Assembly: GCA_023014365.1 (NCBI GenBank)
Contig: JAEBUN010000016.1
Location: 744,001 to 808,000, forward strand
Reading direction: 5' to 3'
DNA from: Lepiota brunneoincarnata
Taxonomy: Eukaryota > Basidiomycota > Agaricomycetes > Agaricales > Agaricaceae
DNA: 64,000 nt
How positions within the stretch are numbered: position 1 is the first letter of the stretch; every line of letters begins with the position of its first letter. The position numbers were made by a program, and so were the translations under genes. The notes under the pieces are model-generated. The model was not told the DNA's origin. It worked only from the letters and a program-made list of their open reading frames with translations, and did no database searches. Of this stretch, positions 10,146 through 22,157 are shown one piece after another.

Positions 10146-12316
10146 ATGACGGTCATTATCTCTCGAATAACCGTCGCTGAGGCTGCCACCATAATCAATG
10201 CCATCATCACATTCGTTCAAGTCACCACTTCTTTGTCGCTCGTTTTACTCCTCATCCATTTCATGCCCAAATCGAATACCGCCCTCTCATGGAGCTCGAT
10301 TAGCAGAATCCTGCACTCGTCAAGCTGGCCCTCAATCCTGCGGGCGGACTCAGGTTCCAACAAAGGCGTCTGGCTTCGTTGTTGCAAGCATATCCGGCTT
10401 AGCTACGCTGACGTCTATCCTCATCGCCGTGGCTGGTGTTGTTTTACCGCTCGGCCTCAGCGAGGGGCCGCCCGTACCTTCAAGCTATCGTCAAGTTGAT
10501 GCGCGATACGTTCCAGATACTTCCCCATTCGCTCTTGTAACTACACCTAATCGCGCAAGTTTCTTGTATGGACGACAGTGTGGCACTATGGAACCATTAG
10601 CTTGTCCCGGAAATGGCGATAATCCTAATATTACGACAATCGCTCCTTCCACACTGGAGATCTTCAATAGCACCTCCCATGGCCCCTTCACCATACAGTA
10701 TCGCCAATTCGCGAACGGGAGTGGCAAAGTCAATGGTAGTGTCGGGGCCGATGCAGTTGCGGAGACCCTGGTACTGCGCAATGACACTTTCGCTGTGGAA
10801 GGCCTTATTGTTGATATGTCGTCGGAACACCCGGGAATCGGCTTCTGGAATCAGTCGTTCCCTGACGTGGCAAAGGGCACGACGTGGTCTCAAGACGTTC
10901 TGTGGCTTGAGCCAGTCACCCAGTGCGTCGATACCAACCTGACGGTAGATTACTTCATGTCGGTTAGACCTGACGACATATTCCGCGATTTCAACATCAC
11001 CGATCTAGGGGGCTTCACCAATCTCACCCGCCAGCCTCCCTCGCTCGATCGCGATGGCCAGAATATCAATCTTCTCCAACACGCATATAAGGGCGCGGCA
11101 TATAGCAACTTGTTCACAATGCAATTTCTGAATGCAACGCGTGAATCATCGTTCATTGGTGCACAGTACCCGAGCAATTCGAGTAATAGCATTTCCTTTG
11201 GATTGAACTCGCCGGCCGCCGTTCGCCTCTCCCCTCTGAACGCATCAGAGACTCCAGATCTCAACACAATATGTATCGGGTATGGTGGGCGGGATATAGC
11301 AAATATCACCAATGTCCATGTCGAATGTGGACTCTTCCTCGGGCCTCCTCAGCGGCTGGATGGCCGAGATCCAAGAATTGTTTCTCGAGGTTCAAGATGG
11401 AGGCAACAACTCCATGCCTGTTCCAGTGCTACACGCGCATCGATTCAGAGACTCACCTTTTCGACGAACGACACCCGGAGCCTCCCAAACCTCAAGATAT
11501 CCCGCCAGCCAAGTAATTTTACCGCTCTATGGGCGACAGAAAAAGTCAACATGTCGATGATTGACATTGACCTATTTTGGGGACGCGTGGATGACCGATA
11601 TGAAAATGATCCATCGCTATGGACCGTTCGCAGGCGACGGCTTCTATCTCCCTGCTGGTCGGTCTTCCCTTGCAATGTTTGCGGGTCTTCCTGCCGGTTT
11701 ACCTGGAGTCGCCCACGCCTATGCTTGGTACAAGGCCTATGACTCATTAGGTCTTGGTCTCTATTCCGGAGGGCGCGATTATGCCATCAAGGCAAAGTTT
11801 CAGTCCTTGGTCCAACAAGATCCGGCCCTGGGCCAAGCCCAAATACGCAATCTCATGTGGACGGATTCGATGGCGAGTTTCCTCGCCGTCGGTTCTCAGT
11901 CCAATTCCTCTTTATGGGCGGCTGAAAGTCAGAGGACGATTGCATATGACTTCAGATATGCCATCCCCGGACTCCTCTTATTGCTCATCTGGGCGCCATC
12001 ACTCCTTGTTGCAGCTTTCATTTTCCTTGGGCGCAAGCTCACTTCCGAACGCATGAGGGAGGTATTTAATCACGCGTCGGTGGGGAGGATTCTTGTTGGA
12101 GAGTCGGCACTTCGTATTCAGAGGCATGAAATGATGGTCTTGAATAATGGCTCGAGTGCCTCGGTTGTCAACTTGGGTGCTGGACGGAATGAGCAGAGTC
12201 ACCGTCGTAACAAAAGCGATTGGGCAAACGCGGGTGGAAGTGTGTTGGTCAGACTGGAGTTGGATCGGGGCAATGTGTATGGAGAGGATACCAAGTTGAT
12301 GTCGCCTGGGTTATAA
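10146..12316 (+). pseudogene. Membrane-anchored glycosylated protein, paralog 1, frame-disrupted
   Basis: Start ATG 10146 matches the start of the downstream paralog (MTVIISR.. vs MTFIVSR..). The product has two N-terminal membrane segments (about residues 16-40, and a second after ASGFVVASISG). A roughly 400-residue ectodomain carries more than ten N-X-S/T sites and shared motifs (GPFTIQYRQF, GIGFWNQ, DVLWLEPVTQCVDTNLT). A third membrane segment (YAIPGLLLLLIWAPSLL) precedes a cytosolic tail. The reading moves from frame 10146 to frame 10198 near 10370 (AAA where AA fits), passes through mixed frames at 11340-11470, and changes again near 11620 (extra G). Either sequencing indels or decay. 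Function unknown; extracellular sensing or surface role is only a guess. Confidence 0.7.
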
Positions 12317-12838
12317 TAAATCTCGGACTCGATTTTTTTTTTTTTCGGAAGCGTGTACCCTCTCTGAAGAATAGGTTAGGACAGCTACAAGAGTAGTAAG
12401 GCCCTTTTGGACGATAAAGTACCGAAGGCGCACGAGGTCTGTCGGTGTTGGGACCCCGGACAACCTGTGCGTACGTACAGTACATGTGTTAGTCCAAATG
12501 TACAAGACACAGGCCCGAACTTTGCCTGGGAGCGATAGGGTCCAAACGCAACGGCCAGAAGTGCATGGCGACGCGGAGGAAATAATAGTTTCTGGGGCCA
12601 AAGTGCGACGGGTAGGTCAATGCGAGATACGGAAAGTGGAGTGACACGTAATGCCAAGCTGAAAAGTGGTGCCAATTTGACAACAACCAGATTCATGCCT
12701 AGATTCATACCAACGACTTACGGAAAGACAACACCGCATATTTCCGCCCAAAATAACCCTTCCTTCCTAACATTTCCTTCGACCCATAAGTTTTGCCATC
12801 TCAGGTTTTCCCTGTGGTTCTCCTCAGCACTTGGAACC

Positions 12839-15128
12839 ATGACATTCATTGTCTCTCGATTATCCGTTGCTGAAGCAGCTACCATAATCAATGCCGCCAT
12901 CACATTCGCTCAAATCTCCATTTCCCTAACGCTCGTTATACTCCTCGTTCATTTCATGCCAAAAACAAATACGGCGCTTTCTTGGAGCACGATTAGCAGG
13001 ACTCTACACTCCTCGGTCTGGCCTACCCTCTTGCGCACTGACTCCAGCTCCACCAGGACGTCCGGTGCCGTCGTCGGGGGCATATCCTATCTCACCCTAT
13101 TGACGACGATCCTTGTTGCCATAGCCGGCGTCGTTCTGCCACTGGGCCTTGGCGAAGGCCCAATTGTCGTGTCAAACTATCACCTGGAAAATGCACAATA
13201 CGTTCCAGATACCTCCCCTTTGGCCCTCGCAACCAGACCGGATCGTGAAAACTTTGTGTATGGGCGGAGGTGTGGCAGGGGTGCCACTATTCTTTGTCCT
13301 GGCGTCGATAATAGCACAGCCCCTGGTGCGATTGGTCCTTCCACGCGCGAGATCTTCAATAGCACCCCCCACGGTCCATTCACCATTCAGTATCGCCAGT
13401 TTTTTGAGGCGGACCCGGAGCGGAAGGAATACATTAGCAGTACAGGATTCCTGGGAATGGGACAGACATGCTTATTGCGCAACGACACTTTCGCTGTCGA
13501 AGGCCTTATCGTTGATATGTCACCTGAGCATCCTGGAATTGGCTTCTGGAATCAGACATTGCCCAATAGGCCGGGTGGTGGAACATGGTCCCAGGACGTC
13601 CTGTGGCTGGAGCCCGTCACCCAATGTGTTGATACCAACTTGACGTTCGACTACTTTATCAGACCCGAATCTGTCTCCATCACTCGCTTCAATCTCACTG
13701 ATCACGGGGGCTTCGCCAACCTCACAGAGTTGGTTGTACCCGACGATAACATCGCTGCTTTCAACCTCACTGATTATAGAGGTTTTGTCAACCTCACTCG
13801 CCAAAATCCCCCTCTCGATCATGGAGGTCAAGGTGTCGATCTCGTCCAACGTGCTTATCTGGGCGCAGTATACAGCAACCTAGTCGCGATGTCAACGCTC
13901 AATGCATCACGCAGGATCGTCATCCATCGGCACGTCCTATCCACTGAATTTATCCAATGTCGGTCTCTTTTACCAGGGAGTGAACAAGTTGAGCTCCATT
14001 CCTCTCAGCTATATAAACGACACTGTAACAGACGCTGCTGCTTGAGTTATGCCGGGGTTTTCGGTAACGAGGCCACAGCTAATATCACAAATGTCCACGT
14101 TGAATGTGCCCTCTTCCTCGCACCCCCTCAACGAACAGACGGCGGAGACCCGAGGGATGTCAGTAGTGGACTCGAAATGGAGCCAAGCGATTCAATTCCT
14201 GTTCCAGCGCCACACGTGCATCGATCCGGAGAATCCACACTTTCGACAAACGGCACTCGCAACCTCCAGGGACCTCCGTGTATCCCGCCAACCGGACAAC
14301 TTCACCGTCCTTTGGGCGATGGAGAAAACCAACTTGTTGGTATCTGACCTCGGACCTATTTTGGGGACGCGTCGATGATCGTTATGAGAATGACTCATCT
14401 CTATGGACCGCTCGCAGTGAAGGCCTCTACCTACCTGGGGGCTCTCGTTCTTTCTTCCCCCGTAGTCCCATGAAGCGGCTTCCCTCCCTCTGCCCATGTC
14501 TCAGCATTGGAGCTGGGTGTATTCCTCCGGCTGATTTTGCGGAGGCCCTTGACTTTGCATCTTACTTCCGACCGATCCGACTACGCCATTGGGAAGAAGG
14601 CTCGAATCCTTGGTGCAAGAAAACCCAAGTACGGGCCACGCCCAGATTCGCAATCTCATGTGGACCGACATTCTGGCCAATAATGTCGTCGGCACTCAAT
14701 CCAACACCACCTTGTGGATGGCTGACAACGTAAAGGACGATCACCTACGACTTTAGATATGCCATCCCCGGATTCATCCTCTTCATGATCTGGGACACCG
14801 TCATTCTTCCTCGCGACCTTCCTCCTTCTGAGTCGCTTCGCTCACGTTGGAACATGTGAGGAAGGTGCTCAATCACACTTCGGTGGGGCGTGTGGTTGTT
14901 GGCGAATCGGTGCTTCGCGTTCAGGGGCCGGCGGTTGGACGGGGTGGAGTGGGTGGGCTGGAGGCTATGGGCCGTCAGGATAGTTCTGGGGCTAGTCATA
15001 AAGGCGGGCGGAGCCATCGTCGTGGTAGGAGTGACTGGGCGAATGCAGGTGGGAGTGTGATGGCTGCGCTTGAGTTGGATGGTAGAGGGGTTTATGAGGG
15101 TGTTCAATTGGTGCCGCGTCAGCTCTGA
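12839..15128 (+). pseudogene. Membrane-anchored glycosylated protein, paralog 2, frame-disrupted
   Basis: Tandem paralog of the gene at 10146. It shares the N-terminal two-helix anchor, ectodomain motifs (GPFTIQYRQF, FAVEGLIVDMS, TWSQDVLWLEPVTQCVDTNLT) and C-terminal tail (SVGRVVVGESVLR, SDWANAGGSV). The first frame is open from 12839 to about 13900. The match then moves to frames at 14049-14378, 14278-14733 and 14847-15128, so several indels separate it from an intact gene. It has an internal duplication of an FNLTD..GGF.NLT segment (13690-13800) that is single in paralog 1. A poly-T run (12333-12345) and a 520-bp spacer separate the two genes. Confidence 0.7.
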
Positions 15129-15516
15129 TTAGCTTGGTGTTTTATAAACAGTTTGAGACGCTGTGTCGTAAATTGGCTTTGTTTAAGCTATAAGTGTGTG
15201 GTCATAGCCTTCGGATTTGGATGATTGTGATGGAATGGTCAGTGGAAGAGCTAAAAATCAGAGACTAGGGGCTCAAAATTCGCTCGCTTGAGACTTCCAA
15301 ATGGTTGGCGCCCTGATACTATATTCCGCGGCGCAGAGCTGGCCTGTTTCCATATTCATCAGAGTCTATTACCCCCTCGACCTTGATCGAGTTGTGTGGC
15401 CATATCCTTCCAACTTGACCTTGCGGCCGTATTCTTTACTGCCGTCTACCCTACCAGATTTCCAATTCCGTCTCAAAGGGTATAAGAAAATACTATCTAA
15501 CTAGTCCGGTTCCCAC

Positions 15517-16981
15517 TCAAGCAACCCACCTCCCCAGAATAAACCTCTTCGCTTTACAATACTGCTCACACCGCGCCTGAACAGGCTCACCACCACCAAT
15601 AGCAGTCGCGCTCGGAGCCGAAGCTAAAACTTGAGGAGTCGGAGTGGGATTCGAAGCTGGAGTCTCCGAGGAAGTCGAGCCGTTGTTAGTAGCCTGAGTC
15701 GGACTGGGAGTCTCAGCCTCCTCTGCGGGTTCATCGCCACCATTAGCATCAACATCAGCATTGGCATCAGCATTGGCATCAGCATTGGCATCAGCATTGG
15801 CATCAGCATCGGCGTCAGCATCACCATCACCATCAGCATCACCACCAGCAACAGCAGCGCCAACGACGGCGTCAAATGGGGCGGCGGGGATTTCTTTGCC
15901 TGGGGGACCAACGGAGACACCGAGGTCACGGACTTCACCGTTTTCGATGTCGTAGACCCATCCGTGGATGAAGACATCTCCGGGGATGATAGGTTCGCCG
16001 GAGCGTTTGGCTGGGGTTGCGGTTGTGTTGGAGGCGAGGAGGGCGTAGTGCTGTAGTTGGATGTGTTAGCTTGGAAGGAGAAGTGGGAGGGGTGTACGCA
16101 CGCTGGTGATGACACTGTCTGTTGCGAGGCGCTGTACATTTGCTTTCACGTTCTCTTCGACTAGGGCGCGGAATCCAGCTGTGGGTGGGGGGTGAAATAT
16201 AGTCAGTTGATATAAAGTTTTGCTGGTGATAATATACTCACGTTCGCTGACGTCGGGTTCTTCGACCACCTCTTCGTCCTTGATTCTCTCCCTCAACTCG
16301 ACGATTTCGGGTCGAGTGGAGGTGCGGAAGATTTCACGGATGGGCTGGATCCAGCCTTGGACAATGCCATTGGCGACATCGATTTGGGACGGGGGTGGGG
16401 TAGCGATGGCAGGCTGCGACACCGCCGCAGCCATAGTGTCCCATCACGACGACATGTTTGACCCCAAGTACGGCGACTGCATAAGAGAGGACCGTGTGCC
16501 TGGAATTAATTAAAGTTAGTGGTTGATGAGGAACGAGATGCTTAGGGACAAAGAGGGTGGACGTACGTGTTTGTGTCAGTGGTTTGGAATTGGTTTGCAA
16601 TGTTGCGCTCGGTGAAAAAGGTACCAGGTTTGGCGTCAAAGATTGTTCCCTTCGTTCACGCGGCTATCTGAGCATCCTAGGAACATAAATGGCGGGGCTA
16701 GTATTGATTCATTAGTCGAGTGTACGCTTGCCCTATTTTGGATGATGCATTTACCCTGGCCATCATCAGTCAGCGTCTTCAAGAGGGTTGGGGACTGGGA
16801 GCCTATTTTTTCTTTGAAAGCCCTGTTTCCGTCAGCAAGGAGCTGTAGTTCGGGGGTGACAGCAGCGCTTGACGGAATGGTGACGCCCGATAATGGTCAC
16901 TTCGTGTGGGAGGTGGTGGACCGGGTGTGCGAGAGCCAAGGAGAGAGTGGAGAGTGCGGTAAGGAAGTTGAATGCGAGCAT
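15517..16981 (-). CDS. Secreted beta-carbonic anhydrase, 5 exons, with repeat-bearing C-terminal extension
   Basis: Beta-carbonic anhydrase interconverts CO2 and bicarbonate with a Cys/Asp-Arg/His/Cys zinc site. Exons inferred from splice consensus: 16981-16755, 16676-16567, 16499-16242, 16178-16102, 16050-15517; introns 51-78 bp. The first exon gives a signal peptide (MLAFNFLTALSTLSLALA). Exon 2 has GCSDSRVNE (Cys, Asp-Arg). Exon 3 has GHYGCGG (His, Cys). Exons 4-5 have the HYALLAS and VFIHGWVYDIENGEVRDL core. The tail beyond the core is about 90 residues and contains Asp-Ala-Asn repeats, ending ILGRWVA. Three single-base frame changes (near 16870-16900, 16650 and 16411) break the frame, each resolvable by removing one base. 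It may be intact with assembly errors, or a pseudogene. Confidence 0.8.
15741..15840 (-). repeat. 12-bp repeat encoding Asp-Ala-Asn-Ala in the carbonic anhydrase tail
   Basis: About five copies of GCATTGGCATCA (plus strand) followed by ATCACC/ATCAGC variants. In the gene frame they encode alternating Asp-Ala and Asn-Ala. Other frames across it are open by virtue of the repeat and are not genes. Confidence 0.85.
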
Positions 16982-19227
16982 ATTTTATAGACTAAGCTCT
17001 AATAAGCAAGCGTGGTTCGTAGGCACAGCCCAGAGGAATATTAGAACGTGGAGTAGAAATGAATGAGAAGGCGAAGCTAGCGCCTGGAAGGAAAGAAGGA
17101 CGAGGAAGAACAGATGAAAAACCTGCAAGCAAGCCAACAGCACAGAGAGAAGAAAGAATGCAGGTGGAAACCATGGTTTCTTTATGGGAGAGTATATAAC
17201 AGCCTCCAGAGTGGCTTGGTCAGTTTTGTCCTTGTTTTGGTGTCGCTACGCGGCTGGGATCTGTTTCGCGGAGGAGAGAAGGGTATCAATTGCCCAAGGA
17301 TAGAGGCCACATCATAAGAGGGCTTGGCCGATGCTTGGCTCTTTGAATTCAGGGCTAGGCAAGGCTTGGCGGATACAATGCGCTGCCGGGATTGATCGTG
17401 CGTGACAGATGAGTCGAGATACAAGGCAGACGTGCACAGGACTTGATGCCTGATGGTTTGTGTGCATTCCTCGAGCAAGCAACTTTTTGTAGGTTTGGGA
17501 AGCATTGTGCTCCTTTTTCGAGGTCTAATTTTGGTGTGGCATATTATTAGTACACTTCACGCCGACCCAAGACGGGAAGATACAAACCTGAACGTGGGGG
17601 GTGTTGCCATGGGTGTATTGTTCCTCGAACGAACGTAGGTAATTATCATGACAACTGTATCAAAGTTGTTGGCCTCGTATACAAGGTTTAACCGGGCCGT
17701 TGTTTTGCTGCCTCCATTTGTCGCCGACAAGTGCCAAGAAGATGATGACACCTGGAACTGGTACCGGTTTGGCGCTACAAGGGCGGTGTCGAATGGATAT
17801 GGTGCTTATATAATATGAGTGGTAAAAACGTTTTACTTTGCCGGGGAAGCAGGAGGGTCCATCGGGCAACACAATTATTTTGGCTTTCGGGGTGATGCTT
17901 AAAAGCTGGCGAAAATCGATATTTATGTGTTTCGTCATGTGAGTGATGAGACAAGTTGGTATAGTCCGGTCTGCACAGATGCCCCAAGTACATATCTCGG
18001 TCAGCTGGAGACTGCGTATGAGTTGCAAGACAACCCCATTGATCGCAGCCACCGGCCGTTCAAACTCGCACGTGTGCCACTAACGCTCGCCAGAATTCCA
18101 TGGACCTGGCCAACCTCATTCACGAGGAGTGCAAAGGTCAGATAGAGGGAGTCTTGTTTGCATCCTTCTGGCTTGTTGAATGAAATGACCAACAAAACAT
18201 GTCCATGCAGGTCGATGCAACATGATTTCATGACCTGGAATGTAGTTCGCAGCGTGAAATTGCGACGAGAGGGGTAGATTTAATTCATGAGCCATAATAC
18301 ATGGCTTAAGGGGCTATACTCTCCTTGCAAGTGCACATGATACCACCGGAGTAGTCCGTGTTATCATAATTCCAGCTTTTGAGGGTGTCTACAAGGGAAG
18401 TGGACAGGAGAGGCAAACATGATATGTGGGATGGTGGAGGTAGGTACGAAGGAGCTCACTGTGTCCCGGTTCGGGCTCGGAGTTAGAAAATGCTCAACTA
18501 GGAACTAGCGGGAGCATGGGCCCCTTCCAGGGTGGAGTTTAGGATTTCCTGAGATCAATCCAGATTGGGATGCAACTCCGGCACACTCCCGTTTGGGTAT
18601 TTAGAATCTCGAATTCCAGAGCCCACAAGAAGTCCTCCGATGATCCCTTAGTGCCGTAAACTTTTGTTCGTGATATAGTAATTGATGTTAAATTTCGTCT
18701 GCAATATGCGATCAGTTGACCCACTTACCAACCGATTATACATATATCTATCATAGTGTTAAAAAAAAAACAGTAGCCGCAACTCTTTCTTCTCTTCTAA
18801 ATATTGTCCCTGCCACCCTATGCAATCTCAAAAAGTGGAGGTAGTGCCAGAAGAGCATCTTCCCCATCACTTACTAGTCTGTTTGTGCTAACAATATGGC
18901 CAATAGGTCTGGTCTCTCAATAGGGCCATGGCAAAGTCTGAGGGCAATAACTTCATGGGGGTTCAGGGCAGGCAGGCACCAGCCCCCCAGGATTGGAGAA
19001 AAAATCTTGGGTGGGCCAATTATGATGTGGGAAAAAAACCAAAAAAACCTTCAGTGAAAGCACTTAAATGTGCTAGAGCAGTATCTCTGAGGATGCATAG
19101 GATGCTAGAGGCTCCTTCTTGTTCTAGGGGCTAAAATTTGGCTTCCTATCATGTAATGTAATTCACTGGGTTCACATGCCACCTGGGACCTCCCAGAAAG
19201 AACTCATTAGGGGATGTCACTTGCTAT
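16982..19227. other. Intergenic, no supportable gene
   Basis: Immediately upstream of the carbonic anhydrase start is a TATAAAAT on the minus strand. The rest holds short open frames without recognisable motifs, a 10-base A run near 18762, and a transition to AT-rich sequence toward the nest at 19228. Confidence 0.5.
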
Positions 19228-19308
19228 TGTTGAAGCAGCAAGGACATAAGTATAGTGGCAATGGAACACTCATGTTGTAGCTTGAGAGAGTTGCTGAGAG
19301 AAGATAAA

Positions 19309-19730
19309 TGTTATCAGAATTCCCTAATCAGAAGCCTGTCTGGAAGGAACTCTTATCAGAAGCATTGAGTATATAAATAGATAGAAGAACTGTCACTCTG
19401 AAACAATCAGAAGTGCACATCAGAACAATCTATAATTATGTAGATAGATAAGACCTTGACTCAGTATGACTCACTTTACCTGGGTCCAGATATATATATA
19501 GTATGAGCATAGCCACACATAGTAGTATATAAGGATACCATACTGTACCTTGTATCCTTATCTTAGTGTTATACAGTCCTTGCCTCCTATACCTCTTTGC
19601 CCTTAAACAGGTTGGACTTATAGTGCTCTGTTGTCTCCAAGTCACACTTAGTAGGACAGGACCAAGTCTGTATAGACATCCTGTATCGAACTCCATGCTA
19701 CTCATGAGCGAACCCCTAACCTGGGTAACA
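19309..19730 (+). mobile_element. Solo family-B LTR, TSD ATAAA
   Basis: 422 bp, TGTTATCAGAATTCC...CTGGGTAACA, flanked by ATAAA at 19304-19308 and 19731-19735. It resembles the LTRs of B1 and B2 but is longer and diverged. It is inserted in the solo copia LTR. Positions 19560-19572 keep the ATCTTAGTGTTAT start-site motif of the family. Confidence 0.88.
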
Positions 19731-20111
19731 ATAAAAGCAAGTTGTAGAGCAAGTAGATTGTGTTGAAAATAACTTATATTTTCCTTCTGGTCACTGATGC
19801 CATCTTGTGCTTGTACCTCTTTACCTATGACATATGCCTAGTCATATGTAGTCTTGAGCTTGAAATGCTATTTGCTTGTTATGACTGCATTGACCTTTAT
19901 GACTCACTATGCATACATATGACTCCTTTTGTATCTACATGAGTAGTACATGCTGTGAACTTTTACAAGTATAAATATGGCTCTACATTTCTTGTATTAC
20001 CTTAGAACAATCAACTTGCTCTACAACTTGCTTTTATCTACTCTCAGCAACTCTCTCAAGCTTCAATGTGAGTGTCCATTACTACTTCACTTACACCTCA
20101 CTGCATCAACA

Positions 20112-20124
20112 GGTTATGGGCCCC
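20112..20124 (+). promoter_or_regulatory. Copia primer-binding site for half initiator tRNA-Met
   Basis: GGTTATGGGCCCC follows the 5' LTR directly. It is complementary to the anticodon stem-loop of eukaryotic initiator tRNA-Met (GGGCCCATAACC), not to its 3' end. Drosophila copia uses a 39-nt half-tRNA in this way; the same mode is inferred here. Confidence 0.75.
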
Positions 20125-20326
20125 AATGATTGCCTGTTGGCTTGTGCGATTATATGCTGCATCCCAAACAAGCTGGATCACCCTGTTGTGAGCTTGAGAG
20201 TTGTTCTAACTTAACAAGTCCACACCATGTCCTTTCCCTTGTCACTCCAGATGATTGTGAGCTCATTTCTGCATTGTTTGCACTTTGCTAGCTGCACAAT
20301 TGCTAACAAGTTTTATATTTAGAACC

Positions 20327-21073
20327 ATGTCTTCCACTAGCTCTAATGGATCAATCTTCACTTCCATCCCCATTCTCACCAGCACTGAAAATTATTCTGC
20401 CTGGGTTAAGCACATGACTGCTGCTTTCAAGTGTGTTGGGCTCTGGGATGTTGTTACTGGAAGGTCTTCTTGCCCTATGAGGATTACCATCACCATGAAT
20501 GATGTAACTACTACAACAAACCAGGATGAAATCACTGCATGGGAAACACATAATATGCAGGCCTATGGTGCCATTATGATCTGTCTCTCTGATGCTTTGC
20601 TTGAGGATGGTAAAGACACTGCTGCTGCTGAATTGTGGGCACATCTTGAGGCACTCTATGGGATGACTGGCCCTTCAGCCACATTCGTCATCTTCCAGAA
20701 CACCCTTAACTTCCAATTGTCCAGAACTACTAATCCAAGTGTTGAGATCTCAAATCTTGCCACTAAGTTCCACCAATTGCATGCCACAAATGTGGAGGTG
20801 CCAGTGCTCCTACAGGCAATGACACTGATCAATGGTATTCCATGGGATAATCTACAGGGTATTATTCTGTCGACTACAGAGTTGTTGCACATTACCTTCA
20901 ATAACATATGTGCCCAAATAATGAATGAATGGAATAGGTGCAATGGCACCACTGCCACTAATGTGGCCTGCAACTCCAGAGTTCACTGTCAAGGTGGTAA
21001 ACCCCAGTGGCAGCAGCAATGCCAACAGCAGCCACAGCAGCAAAATGTGCCCCAAGGGCAGCAAAAGCAGTAG
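20327..21073 (+). CDS. Copia gag, N-terminal part
   Basis: 248 residues from ATG 20327 (MSSTSSNGSIFT; chosen because the upstream in-frame ATG at 20285 adds a non-gag leader). It has the copia gag pattern: TSTENYSAWVKHM near residue 20, ALYGMTGPSATF mid-protein, and MTLINGIPWDNL toward the end, followed by a Gln-rich segment. A TAG at 21071 interrupts it. The frame continues as a basic stretch (GKEPKRKRGCCGGKGKK) up to the C1 insertion at 21250. Capsid-forming protein of the element. Confidence 0.8.
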   Translation: MSSTSSNGSIFTSIPILTSTENYSAWVKHMTAAFKCVGLWDVVTGRSSCPMRITITMNDVTTTTNQDEITAWETHNMQAYGAIMICLSDALLEDGKDTAAAELWAHLEALYGMTGPSATFVIFQNTLNFQLSRTTNPSVEISNLATKFHQLHATNVEVPVLLQAMTLINGIPWDNLQGIILSTTELLHITFNNICAQIMNEWNRCNGTTATNVACNSRVHCQGGKPQWQQQCQQQPQQQNVPQGQQKQ

Positions 21074-21556
21074 CAGCTACAGGGAAATCCCAGAAACTCT
21101 TCCGGCAAAGAGCCAAAGAGGAAGCGTGGATGCTGTGGTGGAAAAGGAAAGAAAGCTTCCAAGGTGATGGCTCCTGAAGGCACCCTGCCAGCAGCCACAG
21201 GACAATTTGCCATATGTTCACCAGCAATTGCCAACCTTCCTTCCTTTCCTGTTAGGGCAACCTGGAGGGTTCAAGTGACTTAGGGAGCTGGAACATCACT
21301 GCAGGGAAATCCTAAGAGAATAGGATGAGAAAACCCCTGCAGGTGAAAACTATGTATATACTTGACTTATATAATCAATATAAATTGAACAAGGCTTGAC
21401 TGTGGTGTCTGGGTGTTGCACAAGGCCAGGTATGATTATGACAAGTGTAGGGAGTGAAGATAACAGTCTGAAGTCTATGGGAAATGAGAGGAAACAGGAG
21501 AAGGTTAAGGAAGGTGTAGAGGGTGAAAGGAGGGGTTTAACTGGGTAGTGAGGGGA

Positions 21557-22035
21557 TGTAAGGGTGACCTGGTCACCATGTTGCATTGGCTGAGCAGGGA
21601 GAAACCTTAGAGAATTGAGTAAGGTTTCTCCAAGCTCACCTACACTACTTATACTACCTGCCATAATGTCTGAGTTGAGTAATCTACTCTACATAAATGG
21701 CTGTGAGGTGTCAGTGATGCCTAAAGTGAGTATAGTTGGGGATAGGCTCAGGATAGGGTTGTGCATGCCAGTGAGGGTTTGCATCTGCAGCAGAGGAGTG
21801 TAGGAGGGAATTCTGAGTACTAGGGTGCTGGGGGACAGATTTCTGGGCCCAGGGAGGCTGTAAATCAGAATTCCAGATGCAGGAGGGCTGAAAGTCAGAT
21901 TTCCAAGCATAGGGAGGCTGGGAATCGGATTTCCGAATGCAGAGGGGCTGGGGATTGCATTTCCAAATGCAGGGAGTCTGGGGATCAGAATTCCGAATCT
22001 GAGGTTGTGAGAAATGACCCAGAGTTCCCCTTACA
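21557..22035. mobile_element. Solo family-E LTR with 30-bp minisatellite, TSD GGGGA
   Basis: 479 bp, TGTAAGGGTGACC...TTCCCCTTACA, flanked by GGGGA at 21552-21556 and 22036-22040, inside the 3' LTR of C1. It is inverted relative to the copy at 5660-6190 and has fewer 30-bp units. Confidence 0.87.
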
Positions 22036-22141
22036 GGGGACCTCTGGTGTGTTCTGGTTATGTTTGGGGTGTAAGTGTTTGAAAGGTGGGATGTACAGTG
22101 TGCTGGAAGGCTTAGGGGTGTTTGTGGATTGTCCCCTTACA

Positions 22142-22157
22142 TCTACCCCCCCCTCAG
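22142..22157 (-). promoter_or_regulatory. C1 polypurine tract
   Basis: On the minus strand CTGAGGGGGGGGTAGA ends exactly at the 3' LTR boundary (22141). Typical plus-strand primer site. Confidence 0.8.

Noticed and set aside
15624..16139. 171-codon minus frame with Met/Leu-Pro repeats over the carbonic anhydrase 3' end
   Set aside because: Out of frame with the enzyme core; openness comes from the 12-bp repeat. The Asp-Ala-Asn frame continues the enzyme.
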